This document shows positions 7,769-14,742 of a stretch of DNA of 18,435 nucleotides, one piece after another; position 1 is the stretch's first letter, and the number at the start of each line of letters is the position of its first letter. The stretch spans positions 1 to 18,435 of the forward strand of contig JAZBOL010000062.1 in assembly GCA_036351115.1 (NCBI GenBank). Direction: 5' to 3'. This DNA comes from Marinihelvus sp036351115. Its GTDB lineage: Bacteria > Pseudomonadota > Gammaproteobacteria > Xanthomonadales > SZUA-36. Made by a program: the position numbers and the translations under genes. Below the pieces are notes generated by a model. The model was not told where the DNA came from, searched no databases, and saw only the letters and a program-made list of their open reading frames with translations.

Positions 7769-8334
7769 GCGGAGATTTCAACGTTTGTTGAGCCTCCTTC
7801 GATATCCCGTTCGAACCAGGTCACATCCCAGTCGCGATCGAACTTGCGGCCGACGCGATGGAACGTGCCGACGGTCCGGTAGCCCAGCTTGAGGTGCAGT
7901 CGGTTGGAGGCTTCGTTGGGTTGGGCGATCCCCGCAACGGCCCGCAGGGCGCCGGTTCCCCGCAGGCTCTCGAGCAGCCCGCCGAGCAGCCGTGCCCCGA
8001 GGCCCTGTCCCCTCGCGTCGGGTGCGAGATAGACCGTGGTTTCCACCGTGACGTCGTAGGCGCGCTTGCTGCGCCACTGGCCGCTGTGCGCATAGCCCAG
8101 CAGGCGCCCGTCCAAGGACGCTGCCTGGCGCGCCACCAGCAGTCGATAGGGGCCGGTCGTGTCGAAAGCGTCGAACCAGGCCTGCTTGGCCTCACAGGTC
8201 CAGGGCTGCGTATCGAAGGTGCAGTGATCCTCGAGGACGTAATGATTGAGAATGTCGAGCAGGTCCGGCAGGTCGCCGGCCCGGGCAGGCTCCAGCACGA
8301 TGCGGTCTTTGGCGGTACGGGCAGATTCTGTCAT
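7765..8334 (-). CDS. GNAT N-acetyltransferase, phosphinothricin-acetyltransferase-like
   Basis: This is an acetyl-CoA-dependent N-acetyltransferase of 189 residues, close to the length of PAT/Bar and MddA-type enzymes. The PAT-group hallmarks are present: an N-terminal LNHYVLEDHCTFD, the substrate-side strand VETTVYL, the acetyl-CoA loop ARGQGLGARL (R/QxxGxG/A type), AGIAQPNEAS, and the closing LHLKLGYRTVGTFHRVGRKF with WDVTWF. Family members acetylate phosphinothricin, methionine sulfone/sulfoximine or related amino acids. Some relatives (ArsN1) act on arsinothricin, but nothing here proves the substrate. A ribosome site GGGGAAGG lies 6-7 bases before the ATG. The gene is divergent from cytochrome c' and upstream of the ArsR gene, so readthrough into the regulator is possible. 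Confidence 0.88.
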   Translation of the reverse strand: MTESARTAKDRIVLEPARAGDLPDLLDILNHYVLEDHCTFDTQPWTCEAKQAWFDAFDTTGPYRLLVARQAASLDGRLLGYAHSGQWRSKRAYDVTVETTVYLAPDARGQGLGARLLGGLLESLRGTGALRAVAGIAQPNEASNRLHLKLGYRTVGTFHRVGRKFDRDWDVTWFERDIEGGSTNVEISA

Positions 8335-8415
8335 GGCAGGCCTTCCCCGGTCATGCGGTCATGGTAGCCTTGGGCCCTCATGAACACCATGAAACGTCCA
8401 CGGAGACTCGTATCA

Positions 8416-8865
8416 ATGAATAAATTCGCCGTTCATACCCTCTTCATGGCAGCGGTTCTGCTGCCCGTCGCGGCGGTGGCCGACAACCACGACCCGATCG
8501 CCAAGCGCCAGGCGCTGATGGAAGACACGCGGGACGCGCTGCGGCCTCTTATCGGCATGACCCGCGGCCAGGTCGACTTCGACGCCGAGACCGTGAGCAA
8601 CAGCCTGGCCGTGTTCGCCACCACCGCCGAGCAGGCGCCCTCGCTGTTCCCGGAAGGCACGGAAACCGGGGGAGAGACGGAGGCCAAGGCCACCATCTGG
8701 AGTGACCGAGCCGGCTTCGAGCAGGGCTTCGTCAACTTCGGCGAAGCGGTGGCCACGGCCCAGGCCGCGAATATCCAGTCTCTCGACCAGCTCCAGCCCC
8801 AGCTCCAGGGCGTGCTGAAGACCTGTCGCGACTGTCACGACGGGTATCGCGTCGAAAAGGACTGA
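8416..8865 (+). CDS. Cytochrome c' (periplasmic, single heme)
   Basis: This exported heme protein has 149 residues. A signal peptide (MNKFAVHT to about VAAVA, residue 20) precedes a helical domain with the heme site CRDCH at 137-141 near the C-terminus. This is the position typical of four-helix-bundle cytochromes c', which bind NO and CO. The conserved MTRGQVDFDAE and LFPEGTETG regions fit the family. The ATG at 8416 was chosen because the signal peptide starts there and GGAG (8402-8405) precedes it; an in-frame ATG at 8380 would only add 12 charged residues. A diheme cytochrome gene follows after 79 bp. NO protection or electron transfer is a family-based inference. Confidence 0.9.
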   Translation: MNKFAVHTLFMAAVLLPVAAVADNHDPIAKRQALMEDTRDALRPLIGMTRGQVDFDAETVSNSLAVFATTAEQAPSLFPEGTETGGETEAKATIWSDRAGFEQGFVNFGEAVATAQAANIQSLDQLQPQLQGVLKTCRDCHDGYRVEKD

Positions 8866-8902
8866 CCATCGGGACGATGGCGGCCGGGCCCGGGCGGCCC
8901 GG
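8866..8902 (+). terminator. Tandem hairpins between the two cytochrome genes
   Basis: CCATCG-GGA-CGATGG (8866-8880) starts at the base after the cytochrome c' stop. CCGGGCC-5 bases-GGCCCGG (8884-8902) follows at once. Both stems are perfect. No T-run follows, so full intrinsic termination is doubtful. They may protect the 3' end of the cytochrome c' message or lower expression of the second gene. Confidence 0.4.
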
Positions 8903-8944
8903 TCGCCGGCCTGAAATGCGTCTGAAGCCACAACGCCGCCTTCC

Positions 8945-9829
8945 ATGAAGAAGCTCCTCATCATCGTTGTCCTTGTCGGTGTGCTGGCCTGGTGGCTGTC
9001 CGGCCCCAACGGCCTGGACCCTGACGTCGTACCCGCCCACTCGCCCGACCTGGCCAACGGGGAGCGGCTGTTTCACGCCGGGGGGTGCGCCTCCTGTCAC
9101 GGCAGGCTCGAGGATGGAAAGCCCCAGCGTGACGTGATGGCCGGCGGGCTGGTCATGAACTCACCGGTGGGGGCATTTCATGTCCCGAACATCTCACCGG
9201 ACCCCGAACAGGGGATCGGCGCCTGGAGCGACCTGGATTTTCTCAACGCCATGCAACGCGGCCTGGCGCCGGACGGCAGCCATTACTACCCGGCGTTCCC
9301 CTACACCTCCTACGCCCGCATGACGGCGAGTGACCTGCTGGACCTGAAGGCGTACCTGGATCAGCTGCCGGCCGACTCGAACGCCGTCCCCGATCACGGG
9401 CTGGGCTTTCCCTTCAATGTTCGGCGCGGCCTGGGGCTGTGGAAGCGGCTGTTCCTGGACGCCGCCCCCGTGGTGACAGTGCCCGATGGCGACGATGTCC
9501 TGCAGCGTGGACGCTATCTCGTGGAGGGTCCGGGGCATTGCGGGGAGTGCCACACCCCGCGCAACGCCGCCCAGGCGCTCGACCTCGGCCGCTGGCTCGA
9601 GGGCGGCCCGAATCCGGACGGCGAGGGCCGCGTACCGGGTCTCACCCCAGCGCGTGACGCCTTCGCGGACTGGAGCCGCGATGATATCGCCTACTATCTC
9701 GAGGCCGGGGTGGACCCGGAGTTCGACGTGGTGGGGGGCACCATGGCCGCCGTGCAGGCGAACATGTCCCGTCTGCCGGCAAAAGACCGGGAGGCGATCG
9801 CCGCCTACCTGAAAGCCCTTCAGCCGTGA
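8945..9829 (+). CDS. Diheme c-type cytochrome
   Basis: This membrane-anchored or periplasmic cytochrome has 294 residues. An N-terminal hydrophobic segment (residues 3-19, little sign of a cleavage site) is followed by two class I cytochrome c domains. Heme site one is CASCH (48-52). Heme site two is CGECH (199-203). Candidate distal Met ligands are present, such as M125 and the C-terminal AAVQANMSRLP region. The first domain contains FPYTSYARMTASDLLDLKAYL, typical of cytochromes that take electrons from dehydrogenases. It lies downstream of cytochrome c' and is probably cotranscribed with it. The stop region overlaps the convergent hisIE stop by 10 bp. The ribosome site is weak. The redox partner is unknown. 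Confidence 0.9.
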   Translation: MKKLLIIVVLVGVLAWWLSGPNGLDPDVVPAHSPDLANGERLFHAGGCASCHGRLEDGKPQRDVMAGGLVMNSPVGAFHVPNISPDPEQGIGAWSDLDFLNAMQRGLAPDGSHYYPAFPYTSYARMTASDLLDLKAYLDQLPADSNAVPDHGLGFPFNVRRGLGLWKRLFLDAAPVVTVPDGDDVLQRGRYLVEGPGHCGECHTPRNAAQALDLGRWLEGGPNPDGEGRVPGLTPARDAFADWSRDDIAYYLEAGVDPEFDVVGGTMAAVQANMSRLPAKDREAIAAYLKALQP

Positions 9830-10455
9830 CGCGCTTCCAGCGTGGCCAGCAGGTCCGCGAGATCCAGCTGGCGGGAGCGCAGCAGCACGAACAGGTGATA
9901 CAGCAGATCTGAGGACTCCTCGAGCAGCTCGTCCGTGTCACCGGCGGCCGCGGCCAGCGCGGTTTCGACCCCCTCCTCGCCGACCTTTTGCGCGATGCGC
10001 TTGACCCCATCCTCGAGCAGCTTCGTGGTGTAGCTGCCCTCGGGGCGGAGCCGGTCCCGCTCGCGGATCACCCGCTCGAGTTCCGCGAGGAACGCCAGGT
10101 CCGGCCGGGGCCCGGGCCGGGAGCCGTTCTGCCCGGTTTCTTCCGGGGTGTCGAAGCAGGTCGGCGCGCCCGTGTGGCAGGTCGGGCCCGACGGGTGCGC
10201 CTGAACGAGCAGGCAGTCACGGTCGCAGTCCAGCGCGGCCTCGACGAAATTCAGCGTGTTGCCGGACGTTTCCCCCTTGGTCCACAGCGTCTCCCGGCTA
10301 CGGCTCCAGAAGGTGACCTTGCCGGTTTCCGCCGTCACCTGCAGCGCTTCCGCGTTCATGTAGCCCAGCATGAGCACGCGGCCGTCGAAGGCGTCCTGCA
10401 CGATCGCGGGCAGCAACCCGCCCATTTTTTCCCAGTCAGGCGTCGTTTCTAGCAT
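9820..10455 (-). CDS. hisI: Bifunctional phosphoribosyl-AMP cyclohydrolase / phosphoribosyl-ATP pyrophosphatase
   Basis: This fused HisI-HisE enzyme (211 residues) does histidine steps 2 and 3: PR-ATP pyrophosphate removal, then opening of the PR-AMP ring. The cyclohydrolase domain covers about 1-105. Its metal residues are visible: DCDRDC (D76, C77, D78, D80), C93 and C100, with the core FWSRSRETLWTKGETSGN. The pyrophosphatase domain (about 115-208) shows KLLEDGVKRIAQKVGEEGVE and the acidic ELLEESSDLLYHL. The ATG at 10455 overlaps the hisF stop by 7 bp (ATGCTAG); an open stretch further upstream is only hisF in another frame. It is the last gene of the operon. The fused form is typical of gammaproteobacteria but is found elsewhere too. 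Confidence 0.95.
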   Translation of the reverse strand: MLETTPDWEKMGGLLPAIVQDAFDGRVLMLGYMNAEALQVTAETGKVTFWSRSRETLWTKGETSGNTLNFVEAALDCDRDCLLVQAHPSGPTCHTGAPTCFDTPEETGQNGSRPGPRPDLAFLAELERVIRERDRLRPEGSYTTKLLEDGVKRIAQKVGEEGVETALAAAAGDTDELLEESSDLLYHLFVLLRSRQLDLADLLATLEARHG

Positions 10456-11237
10456 GGTCGTACCCCGATGCCGGCCTCGGCCAGCGCGTGTTTGAGCGTG
10501 CCGATGGGCAACGCGCCGCTGTGAAAGACGGTGGCGGCGAGGGCGCCGTCCACGTCGGCCCCTTCGAACACCTCGGTGAAGTGCCTGGTCTCGCCGGCGC
10601 CTCCGCTGGCGATCAGAGGCACGGAGCACACCGCCCGCGCCGCCTTGAGCTGAACCAGGTCGTAACCGTCGCGGGTGCCGTCACTCGCCATGCAGTTGAG
10701 GACGATCTCGCCGGCGCCGCGGGCCACCACGTCCTCGATCCAGGACAGGGTCTCGAGCCCCGTGTGCTCCATCGCGTCCGGATTGCCCGTCATCTGGCGC
10801 GTGGTCCAGGTGTCACCCTGCACGATGGAATCGATGCCGACGACAACGCACTGGCTGCCGAAGGCGTCCGCCAGGGCGTCGACCAGGTCCGGATTGCGCA
10901 CCGCTGGCGTGTTCACGGAGATCTTGTCGGCGCCGGCCTTCAGGATCGTTCGCGCCTCTTCCACGCTGCGGATGCCGCCGGCCACGCAGAAGGGAATGTC
11001 GATGACCTCGGCCACGCGGGCCACCCAGGAGTGATCCACGGAGCGGCCTTCCGGGCTGGCGGTAATGTCATAGAAAACCAGCTCGTCTGCGCCTTCGAGG
11101 CTGTAGCGCTGCGCCAGTTCCACGATCTCGCCCATGACCCGGTGATTCCGGAACTGGACGCCCTTGACGACCTGGCCGTCCCGAACGTCCAGGCAGGGAA
11201 TGATGCGCCGGGCCAGGCCCGATGAGGATTCAGTCAC
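10449..11237 (-). CDS. hisF: Imidazole glycerol phosphate synthase, cyclase subunit
   Basis: This TIM-barrel subunit (262 residues) takes ammonia from HisH and converts PRFAR to imidazole glycerol phosphate and AICAR. RIIPCLDV holds the catalytic Asp (D17), and VVVGIDS holds the second (D136). The phosphate loops CVAGGIRS and LIASGGAGE are intact. The segment SWIEDVVARGAGEIVLN is the form seen in gammaproteobacterial HisF. The start is GTG at 11237, 9 bases after the hisA stop, with GAGG upstream. It extends the usual MLAKRIIPCLDV start by about six residues. Confidence 0.95.
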   Translation of the reverse strand: MTESSSGLARRIIPCLDVRDGQVVKGVQFRNHRVMGEIVELAQRYSLEGADELVFYDITASPEGRSVDHSWVARVAEVIDIPFCVAGGIRSVEEARTILKAGADKISVNTPAVRNPDLVDALADAFGSQCVVVGIDSIVQGDTWTTRQMTGNPDAMEHTGLETLSWIEDVVARGAGEIVLNCMASDGTRDGYDLVQLKAARAVCSVPLIASGGAGETRHFTEVFEGADVDGALAATVFHSGALPIGTLKHALAEAGIGVRPC

Positions 11238-11246
11238 GTGCGAGCC

Positions 11247-11981
11247 TCACTTCAGGGCGTCGATGGCCTGGCTGACGCCGAAGGCCCCTTCGAGCAGCGC
11301 CTTGCCCACGATGGTGGCGGCTGCCCCGTCGGCTTTCAGCGCCAGCAGGTCGTCGACGTGGCTCACACCCCCGGACGCCTGGAGCTGCAGGTCCGGATAG
11401 CGTTCGAGGATTTTCTGGTACAGCGCCCGGTTCGGTCCCTTGAGGGCGCCGTCGCGACCGATGTCCGTGATGAGTGCGTGCCGCAGCCCCCCTTCCGCCA
11501 GCGTATCCATGAGGGTCCAGAGATCCATCCCGGCTTCCTCGGTCCAGCCGCGCACCCGGGGCCATGGCGTGCCGTCCGGGGCCACGGCAACATCCAGCGC
11601 CGCGACGATACGGTCCTCCCCGTACTCGCCGACCCAGCGCAGAAACCGCGGCGTATCGAGGGCGCACAGGCTGCCGATCACCACGCGGCTGGCGCCGGCG
11701 TCCAGGCGGGCGCGGATGTCGCTGCCGCTGCGGACGCCGCCCCCGGTCTGGACGGACTGGGAGGCGCTGCCGAGCAGCTTGAACAGGTGGGCCGTGTCGG
11801 CGGCCTCGCCGTCCCGGGAGGCTTCCAGGTCGACAACATGCAACCAGCTGGCGCCGTCTTCGCGATAGGTCCTGGCCAACCGCTCCGGCGGAATGTCGTA
11901 GTAGGTGACCTCGTTGAAGTCTCCGTGCATGAGACGGACGCACTGCCCGTCGAGCAGATCGATGGCGGGAATCAGTTCCAT
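11247..11981 (-). CDS. hisA: ProFAR isomerase
   Basis: This TIM-barrel isomerase (244 residues) opens the ribose ring of ProFAR to give PRFAR (step 4). The start MELIPAIDLLDGQCVRL is the standard HisA opening with the catalytic Asp. TGGGVRSGSDI, VIGSLC, TDIGRDGALKGPN (second catalytic Asp) and LQASGGVSHVDDL follow in the expected order. An in-frame GTG at 11990 would add three residues and overlap hisH. The ATG at 11981 is preferred because GGAG lies 8 bases upstream and it matches the family start. It begins 5 bases after the hisH stop. Confidence 0.95.
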   Translation of the reverse strand: MELIPAIDLLDGQCVRLMHGDFNEVTYYDIPPERLARTYREDGASWLHVVDLEASRDGEAADTAHLFKLLGSASQSVQTGGGVRSGSDIRARLDAGASRVVIGSLCALDTPRFLRWVGEYGEDRIVAALDVAVAPDGTPWPRVRGWTEEAGMDLWTLMDTLAEGGLRHALITDIGRDGALKGPNRALYQKILERYPDLQLQASGGVSHVDDLLALKADGAAATIVGKALLEGAFGVSQAIDALK

Positions 11982-11986
11982 GGCAC

Positions 11987-12580
11987 TCACTCCAGTTCGA
12001 GAAAGTTTTTCAGTATCCGGGCGCCCTGGCCGGCGGATCGTTCCGGGTGAAACTGCGCACCGCGGAAATTGTCCTGCTGCACCATGGCGCTGAAGGCCAC
12101 GCCGTGTTCGCAGGAGGCCAGGGTCGCCGGCCCGACGGGTGCATAGTAACTATGGACGAAGTAGAACCAGGGTTCTTCCTCCAGGCCGTCGAGGAGCGGG
12201 TCTGGCCGCTCGATCCTGGCGTGATTCCAGCCCATGTGCGGCACGCGAAGTCCGGGTGCTTCGCGGAACCGCTCGAGGCGACCGGGAATCAGGCCGAGGC
12301 AGTCCACGTCGCCTTCGCTGGACGATTCGAACAACAGCTGCATACCGAGGCAGATACCCAGTACGGGCTGGGTCAGCTCGCGGATGCAGGCGACCAGGTC
12401 ATGGGCCCGCAGCTGCGCCATGGCGGCGGCCGCGGCGCCGACGCCGGGGAGAATCACCCGGTCCGCCCGGCGGATCACGTCCGGGTCCGCCGTGAACACG
12501 GAATCCGCGCCGAGGCGCTGGAGTGCGTAGCGCACGGAGCCGATGTTGGCGCCGCCGCTGTCGATGATGGCCAGGCTCAT
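11987..12580 (-). CDS. hisH: Imidazole glycerol phosphate synthase, glutamine amidotransferase subunit
   Basis: This class I glutaminase (197 residues) supplies ammonia to HisF. The nucleophile Cys sits in GICLGMQ (C77), and the His-Glu pair in QFHPERS (H178, E180). The oxyanion-strand motif LPGVGAAAAAM and the VHSYYAP motif are typical of HisH. The ATG at 12580 opens MSLAIIDSGGANIGSV, the normal N-terminus; an open stretch upstream belongs to hisB in another frame. It follows hisB after 10 bp and precedes hisA by 5 bp. Conserved spacing and gene order suggest matched expression with HisF. Confidence 0.95.
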   Translation of the reverse strand: MSLAIIDSGGANIGSVRYALQRLGADSVFTADPDVIRRADRVILPGVGAAAAAMAQLRAHDLVACIRELTQPVLGICLGMQLLFESSSEGDVDCLGLIPGRLERFREAPGLRVPHMGWNHARIERPDPLLDGLEEEPWFYFVHSYYAPVGPATLASCEHGVAFSAMVQQDNFRGAQFHPERSAGQGARILKNFLELE

Positions 12581-12590
12581 GGACGAGTGC

Positions 12591-13661
12591 TCACAGCATG
12601 CCCTTGGTGCTGGGCATTTCGGACCCGCTGCGCGCCAGGGCGGGACGAAGCGCACGGCCGGCGCCCTTGAATAGCCCCTCCACCATGTGATGCGTATTCT
12701 CGCCGGTCACGGACAGGTGCAGCGCGGCGCCCAGGGCCTGGGACAGGGACGCGAAGAAGTGCTGCACCATTTCCGTGGACAGCTGGCCGACCTGGTCCCG
12801 GGGGAAGTCCGCCTCGAAGCGGAAGGCCGGCCGGCCGGACAGGTCCACCGTCACCTGCGCGAGGGATTCGTCCATGGGCAGGACGAAGCCGTAGCGGCCA
12901 ATGCCGCGCCGGTCACCCAGGGCCTGGTTCAGGGCTTCCCCGAGCGCCAGGGCGCAGTCCTCGACCGTGTGGTGCTCGTCGATCTCCAGGTCACCCCTGC
13001 AGTGCAGGGCCAGGCGAAAGCCGCCATGGGACGCGAGCTGGTCGAGCATGTGATCGAAAAAGCCGATGCCCGTGTCGATCTCCGTGCCGGTAGCGTCCAG
13101 ATCGACGGTCACGGTGATGTCCGTTTCCCGTGTCGTGCGCTGCACCGCCCCGGTCCGGGGGCGGTTCACCAGCTCGTGCGCGATGTCCGCCCAGCTCAGC
13201 CCGTCGGCGCCGAGGCGAAAGCCCCCGATGCCCATGTTCCGGGCCAGCTGGAGGTCCGTTTCCCGATCGCCGATGACCCAGCTGTCGGCCAGGTCGAGGT
13301 CGCCGGACTTGAGGTAATCGAGGACCATGCCGATGCCGGGCTTCCGGTTGGGAGAGCCCTCGTGTTCGAAGTGGGGGTCGATGTGCTCCGCCGCGAAGCC
13401 AATGCCCTGGGAAGCGAACAGCTGGTGCATCTTCTCATGGGGGACGCGGAAATCGTCTTCCGGATAGCTGTCCGTGCCCAGTCCGTCCTGGTTGCTCACG
13501 ATGACGAATTCATAGCCGGCGTCCCGCAGGCGCAGCAGGGCCGGGATGACCCCCTCCACGAGGGCCAGCTTTTCCAGGCTGTCGATCTGCTCGTCCGCCG
13601 GCTCCTCGATGAGGGTGCCGTCGCGGTCGATAAACAGGATGCGTCGTTTCTTGCTGGACAT
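12591..13661 (-). CDS. hisB: Bifunctional histidinol-phosphatase / imidazoleglycerol-phosphate dehydratase
   Basis: This fused enzyme (356 residues, close to the E. coli length) carries out steps 6 and 8. The N-terminal HAD phosphatase domain (about 1-165) has FIDRDGT with nucleophile D12 and acid D14, then SNQDGLGT and IGDRETDLQLA. The loop that holds zinc in E. coli (C-x-H...C-x-C) reads D95-P-H97 to S103-P-N105 here, so three of four ligands are changed. The C-terminal dehydratase domain (about 168-356) keeps its metal motifs FFDHML, DEHHTVED and GENTHHMVE. The gene starts one base after the hisC stop (TGAcATG), which suggests coupled translation. The fused form points to gammaproteobacteria. 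Confidence 0.95.
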   Translation of the reverse strand: MSSKKRRILFIDRDGTLIEEPADEQIDSLEKLALVEGVIPALLRLRDAGYEFVIVSNQDGLGTDSYPEDDFRVPHEKMHQLFASQGIGFAAEHIDPHFEHEGSPNRKPGIGMVLDYLKSGDLDLADSWVIGDRETDLQLARNMGIGGFRLGADGLSWADIAHELVNRPRTGAVQRTTRETDITVTVDLDATGTEIDTGIGFFDHMLDQLASHGGFRLALHCRGDLEIDEHHTVEDCALALGEALNQALGDRRGIGRYGFVLPMDESLAQVTVDLSGRPAFRFEADFPRDQVGQLSTEMVQHFFASLSQALGAALHLSVTGENTHHMVEGLFKGAGRALRPALARSGSEMPSTKGML

Positions 13662-13662
13662 G

Positions 13663-14742
13663 TCAGGCTCCGAAGGTGTCGAGGGCGGCGCGCAGCGCGC
13701 CCATGTCGTCCGGGCTGCCGACGGTCATGCGCACGCAGTTGTCCAGCAGGGGCTGGCCGTGAAAGTCACGCACCCGGACGCCCTGTTCGGCACAGTGCCG
13801 CACGAGGGCGGGGCCGTCATTGACCCGGATCAGGACGAAATTGGCCTCGCCGGGCCACAGGTCCCGGACCCAGGGCCGGCCGGTCAGCTCACGCACCAGG
13901 CGGCCCTTCTCCCGGGCCAGGCTCAGCAGCAGGATTTTCTGTTGTTCGCGCGTCTCTCGCCCCGTGACCGCCAGGGCCGCCGCAATGGCCGGCGCCGTCA
14001 GGGGATAGGGCGCCATGACGCGGCCCAGCAGGCCAATGACCGCCGGGTTTGCCAGCACGGCGCCGCAGCGCAGACCGGCCGCGCCCCAGGCCTTGGAGAG
14101 GGTGCGCAGGACCACGAGGTGCGGATGCCGCGCCATCTGCGTCACGGCGCTCGGCGCTTCGCAGAATTCGATGTAGGCCTCGTCCATGACCACCAGGGCC
14201 CGGTCTTTCGTTGCCTCGAGGACGCGCTCGAGCAGTTCGCCGGACACCGTGTCTCCGGTGGGGTTGCCGGGGCTGGTGAGGAACACCAGTTTCAGGTTGT
14301 CCGTTCGTTCAATGGCCTCGAGCAGCGCGTCCCCGCGCACTTCCAGGGTGTCGGCATCGCGCTCGACCTGGATCACTCGCGCCCCCTGGATGGCGGCCGC
14401 GACGCGGTACATGCCGAAGCAGGGGATGGTTTCGAGGATGGCGTCCTTGCCGGCGCGGCAGAAGACGCGAAGCAGGAGGTCGATGCCCTCGTCGCTGCCG
14501 CGGGTGACCAATAGGCTGTCCTCCTCGACGCCGTACAGGCCGGCGAGGCGCTCACGCAGATCCGCGGGCTGCGGCGGCGGGTATCGGTGCAGCGCCAGGT
14601 CCTGCCATGGCAGGCCCGGCGCCAGGCTGTGCGGCGCCTCGTTGGCGTTGAGCAGAACCCCGTCGGCCGCCGCGCTGCCGCGGGCGGAGACGTAGGGCTT
14701 CAGGGCGAGGACTTCGGGCCTCGCCAGGGCTTCGATGTTCAC
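13663..14742 (-). CDS. hisC: Histidinol-phosphate aminotransferase
   Basis: This PLP-dependent class II aminotransferase (359 residues) converts imidazole acetol phosphate and glutamate to histidinol phosphate. The cofactor lysine is in RTLSKAWGAAGLRCG (K217). TSPGNPTG (N160) and VMDEAYIEF (D187, Y190) bind PLP. LNANEAPH and TRGSDEGID near the N-terminus are typical of HisC. The start is GTG at 14742; GTGA overlaps the hisD stop by 4 bp, a sign of translational coupling. No in-frame ATG gives a better family match. Confidence 0.95.
   Translation of the reverse strand: MNIEALARPEVLALKPYVSARGSAAADGVLLNANEAPHSLAPGLPWQDLALHRYPPPQPADLRERLAGLYGVEEDSLLVTRGSDEGIDLLLRVFCRAGKDAILETIPCFGMYRVAAAIQGARVIQVERDADTLEVRGDALLEAIERTDNLKLVFLTSPGNPTGDTVSGELLERVLEATKDRALVVMDEAYIEFCEAPSAVTQMARHPHLVVLRTLSKAWGAAGLRCGAVLANPAVIGLLGRVMAPYPLTAPAIAAALAVTGRETREQQKILLLSLAREKGRLVRELTGRPWVRDLWPGEANFVLIRVNDGPALVRHCAEQGVRVRDFHGQPLLDNCVRMTVGSPDDMGALRAALDTFGA

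Noticed and set aside
7402..8334. Arsenic resistance operon
   Set aside because: The ArsR protein has no Cys, and no arsenate reductase, arsenite pump or ArsH-like gene is near.
8380..8415. Earlier ATG for cytochrome c'
   Set aside because: It would place 12 charged residues before the signal peptide, and the ATG at 8416 has a ribosome site and a normal signal start.
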